Part shown: positions 60,763-64,000 of the stretch, one piece after another
How the letters are laid out: each line of letters starts with the position of its first letter
How positions within the stretch are numbered: position 1 is the stretch's first letter
Source: an uncultured Mycoplasmataceae bacterium
GTDB taxonomy: Bacteria; Bacillota_I; Bacilli_A; Mycoplasmatales; Mycoplasmoidaceae
Direction: 5' to 3'
NCBI GenBank assembly: GCA_947165235.1
Contig: CAMUZN010000001.1
Span: 1-64,000, forward strand
Length of the DNA: 64,000 bases
Made by a program: the position numbers and the translations under genes
The notes under the pieces: model-generated
Seen by the model: only the letters and a program-made list of their open reading frames with translations
Database searches by the model: none
What the model was told of the DNA's origin: nothing

Positions 60763-61287
60763 TTAATAAAAATTACAATCGTCTTTTAAAAAATTCTGAG
60801 ATTTTTCAACTTTATTTCAACCCCAACAACAAACATGATTAGGATCAACAAATAGTGGATAAATTTTATGTTTTGATTCTCTCGAAAATATAAATAAACA
60901 AAAAAAGCGACAAGTTTTTGATCAATCATAACAACGACATTCAAGAAAAAAACAATCGCAAACACTATTTTCATTTTCATCCAAGTTTTGCAAAATTGCA
61001 CTTGATTTTCCTTGCTTTTTACAAATTTCCTTATAAACACACCTTATTGCATTAATATGAGGCTTAACATAAATTCTTTCAAATCTAAATTTGTTTATCC
61101 AAAAACACCAATCAGAAATATTTTTTAAATCGTTTTTAAAAATATCAATTACTTTGAAAAATTCTTGTTTTGATCTAAAACAACATCGTGGTATTTTATT
61201 ATGAAATAAAGTAATAGGTAAATTATTAATTGAAAAATAAATAGGTTTTTTGTAATCTAATCAATAATCTCAAATAACTTCAATCAT
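60763..61287 (-). CDS. Cys-rich protein, candidate toxin partner of the DUF4065 antitoxin
   Basis: 174 aa, open only with TGA as Trp (eight Trp by TGA or TGG). It starts 9 bases after the stop of the Panacea gene. About 14 Cys, with a cluster in the C-terminal half (SVCDCFFLECRCYDW, KTCRFFC, HVCCWGW) and the end segment HKIYPLFVDPNHVCCW. No signal peptide and no family I can name. Panacea-domain antitoxins are encoded next to very different toxins, so toxin is the natural inference. Confidence 0.6.
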
Positions 61288-61296
61288 AGTTCATCA

Positions 61297-61818
61297 TTAT
61301 TGACATTTCAAAATTGAGTATATTTCTTCAGCAGTATTGGAAAACTTACAAAAATCATCAGAAAGTTCATTTAAAAACAAACAACACGGTTGTCATTCTT
61401 TAATACCACCATTTTTTCTAACATTAATATATTCTATATTTTGGTGTGATCAATCAACTAATTGATTTGACTCATATTCGTTCAATTTGTCAATAATTTT
61501 ATCGTATTGTTCAAATAATTTATTATCATTATCGTTTAATAAAAAATCACTTTCAATTTCTTCTTCATGAATTAGTTTTGATCGCATAAAATTGTAAGAT
61601 TCGACATTCACCGGACCATACACCCAAGCTTGAAAATTATTATTTTTTTTATCAAAAATTGGGGAATCTTCAAAATTTATTTTATTTATTTTTTCATAAA
61701 CACGTAAGAAAAAAAGAATTTTTTGAATTCTTAAATTCGAATTAATATGGTGTTTAAGATATAAATATAAACTAAATTTTTGAACCTTATTGATTGTTTT
61801 CATATCGTTATTTCCCAT
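61297..61818 (-). CDS. Panacea (DUF4065/SocA-like) antitoxin domain protein
   Basis: 173 aa. The DUF4065 core is visible: NLRIQKILFFLRVYEK, NFEDSPIF, FQAWVYGPVNVESYNFM. This domain acts as a chaperone-like antitoxin in many two-gene TA systems (SocA, GepA). The frame passes TGA-Trp at 61450 and 61393 and ends at TAA 61297. TATAAT on this strand ends 10 bases before the ATG, again nearly leaderless. The next gene is the Cys-rich protein. Confidence 0.8.
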
Positions 61819-61942
61819 ACTAATCTAAATTATAATATGACATATTTTTATAATAAATGACATTCCCAAACTAAATCTTCCTTTTTACCAATTACGTTTT
61901 TCATCATAATTACTAATTGTTTTATAATAGAATTCGATAACA

Positions 61943-62607
<665 letters not shown>

Positions 62608-62618
<11 letters not shown>

Positions 62619-63324
62619 TAAACAATTAAGTAAAATTCAAAGAATTAATGGTGGTGGAAAAGAATTAACACAAACATCTAGTAAGATGGATAATCTTATT
62701 TTAACTTGTGTTGACGAGATAAAAATAAAGTTACAAAATCAATACCATAATCGTATAAACCTTTGCCATGAAAAGAAAATATATTTAAAAGATATTGTTG
62801 CAAAGTTAAGAAAGATTTATCCAAATGAAGATTGATTGTATAACTTTGAAACAAGTACGATTAAACCTGATGGTGGGATATTGTATCTTATTGATAAAGG
62901 TGGAAAGCAATATCCAATTTTGATTGCTGAACAAAAATCACAAGGAACAAATAATCGTGTAATACAAGAAACTGGAAAAAAACAAGCAAGAGGAAATGCA
63001 ATAGAACGACTTGGGAAAAATTTAATCGGTTTACGAACTTGATTGAAAGATGAAGAAATTTTTCCTTTTGTTTGTTTTGGTTCTGGATGTGATTTTGAGC
63101 AAAATTCATCAATTCTAGATCGTGTTAGTACAATGGCAGAATTTTCAAAATTAAATAATATTAATCTATTTGCAACAGTCGATTCAAAGCGTTGCCCAGG
63201 TAGTTTTTATTTTCATGAAAAAGCCCTTTTAAAAAACGATTTTTTAAAAATAATGATGGATATAGCAGAACGTAGTATTTTATATTATTTTTCGAAATAT
63301 GGTAAGGAGAGTTTTATTGAATAA
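62608..63324 (+). CDS. EcoRI-like type II restriction endonuclease
   Basis: 238 aa (EcoRI is 277), one frame through TGA-Trp at 62833 and 63040. Catalytic PD-(D/E)xK residues are in TIKPDGGILY and ILIAEQKSQG, matching EcoRI SIKPDGGI and LVAEAKHQG. Further shared blocks: ARGNAIERLGKNLIGL, FPFVCFGSGCDF, ILDRVSTMAEF, PGSFYFHEK and the final helix MMDIAERSI. The start ATG lies inside the end of the methyltransferase frame (ATG..TAG overlap of 11 bases) without a Shine-Dalgarno, so translation probably depends on coupling to that gene. Recognition of GAATTC is likely but unproven. Confidence 0.88.
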
Positions 63325-63363
63325 TTTTTACCATAAATATGGCATTTATGTTTTAGTGTAAAT

Positions 63364-63721
63364 ATGGAAAATTGGATTAACGAAAACGAAAAAATACAAA
63401 TATTAGAGATATTAAACTATCAATTTAATTATCTACAGCTATCTACAGCAACGACATGCACACCTAAAACTAATACCGAAAATAAAAAATGACGAGAAAT
63501 TAGAATTAAAAGATTTAATAAGATTAGCAAAAATAATTAAATATCAAATCAAACACATTAAAAAGATAACATTAGAAAACCAAGCAATAACAAAATGCGA
63601 AAAAGAAATAAAATTGTATAAAAAAATACTAGTAGAAATAATTCAGATAGCACCAATCGAAAAATTAATAAAAATAACAGGCAATGCGAGCATAAAATGA
63701 TTAATAAAAAAATTAGCGTAA
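63364..63721 (+). pseudogene. Small Lys/Ile-rich protein gene split by a 10-bp duplication
   Basis: ATG 63364 begins MENWINENEKIQILEIL and reads to TAA at 63538. A second frame, open from the duplication at 63430-63449 to TAA at 63719, continues with PKIKNDEKLELKDLI and ITGNASIKWLIKKLA. Deleting one copy of the 10-bp unit restores a single protein of about 115 aa. The frame after the shift uses TGA-Trp at 63697. No family recognised; it follows the restriction gene by 39 bases and may belong to the R-M module. Confidence 0.6.
63430..63449 (+). repeat. Tandem duplication, TATCTACAGC x2
   Basis: Two exact adjacent copies of a 10-base unit. Since 10 is not a multiple of 3, the second copy shifts the reading frame of the gene it lies in. 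Confidence 0.9.
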
Positions 63722-63794
63722 TTAAAATAAAAAATGATAATGAAACTAATACCGCGAATTATTAACAAATACTGGTAAAAAGAATGAGAAAAAA

Positions 63795-64000
63795 TTATTT
63801 CGGTATTAAATTGTAGTTTTTAAACAATCAATCTATAAAATTCTCTAATTTTTCGTTGATCAGTATAAATTTATATATCTCGAATATATCTTGACATTTA
63901 TGAATTGACTGGATTTTTTCCATATCACTAGAATGACGTTCTAATCAACACCTATCATGTAATTTTCTCTTTAAATCACTAATTGTTTTGATATTATGTT
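63795..64000 (-). CDS. Unidentified protein, 5' end outside window
   Basis: A minus-strand frame is open from the right edge to TAA at 63795, with one TGA-Trp in LHDRCWLERHSSD. The C-terminal 67 residues include ISDLKRKLHDRC and ENFIDWLFKNYNLIPK, amphipathic and helical. No family recognised. It is convergent with the small broken gene. Confidence 0.5.

Noticed and set aside
60786-61040. 84-aa hydrophobic open frame on the minus strand
   Set aside because: A different frame inside the longer Cys-rich gene 60763-61287, which is tied to the Panacea gene by position and has more protein-like codon use.

Overview
The window is AT-rich DNA from a wall-less bacterium (Mollicutes) that reads UGA as tryptophan (genetic code 4). 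Three things show this directly: dozens of conserved proteins (Lon, UvrA, UvrC, DnaE, the YfcC-like transporter) are interrupted by in-frame TGA exactly where Trp fits; a tRNA with anticodon UCA, able to read UGA, is encoded at 34754-34828; and the sequence is rich in surface lipoproteins. I give no species name. The linked 16S-23S-5S operon, leaderless promoters and CIRCE-controlled lon fit a mycoplasma-like lineage.

Layout. 1-6.5 kb: lipoproteins, a KtrA-type potassium regulator and MtaB. 6.6-11.5 kb: rRNA operon ending in a strong terminator. 11.5-15.3 kb: a very large SF1 helicase carrying an FtsH-like (M41) HExxH peptidase domain and broken by one frameshift at an A7 tract. 15.9-19.6 kb: three lipoproteins, two of them clear paralogues. 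19.7-23.4 kb: lon (with a CIRCE operator) and tig. 23.5-30.2 kb: two DUF31-like serine proteases flanking uvrA. 30.2-33.9 kb: a conserved rnjB-spoIIIE neighbour pair in which both enzymes have lost their catalytic motifs.

34-39.3 kb is an accessory island: a ToxN/AbiQ-like toxin, tRNA-Trp(UCA), an ABC/SMC-type ATPase with a HEPN-like tail, and a tight three-gene operon (PAPS-reductase/DndC-like protein, a 73-aa protein, and a DUF262-DUF1524 nuclease). 39.5-44.5 kb holds a duplicated membrane module around rpmB-ppa, one copy retaining an ABC ATPase. 44.6-45.4 kb is a nine-tRNA cluster.

45.6-59.4 kb on the minus strand is one compact run, from tRNA-Leu through yfcC-like, yebC, uvrC, a YqaJ-type nuclease, thiI, nrnA, dnaE and a 5'-3' exonuclease to a PHP-ATPase (TrlF-like, frameshifted) and a small partner. 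It joins DNA repair and replication to tRNA modification. 59.4-60.7 kb: tatD and dut. 60.7-61.8 kb: a Panacea (DUF4065) antitoxin with an uncharacterised Cys-rich partner. 61.9-63.7 kb: a type II R-M system with an EcoRI-like nuclease, whose methyltransferase contains an (AG)14 microsatellite that places it out of frame, followed by a small gene broken by a 10-bp tandem duplication. A partial gene runs off the right edge.

The strongest leads are the slippage-prone accessory genes (A7, A6, (AG)14 and a 10-bp duplication), the peptidase-helicase fusion, the PAPS-reductase/DUF262 operon and the Panacea pair.
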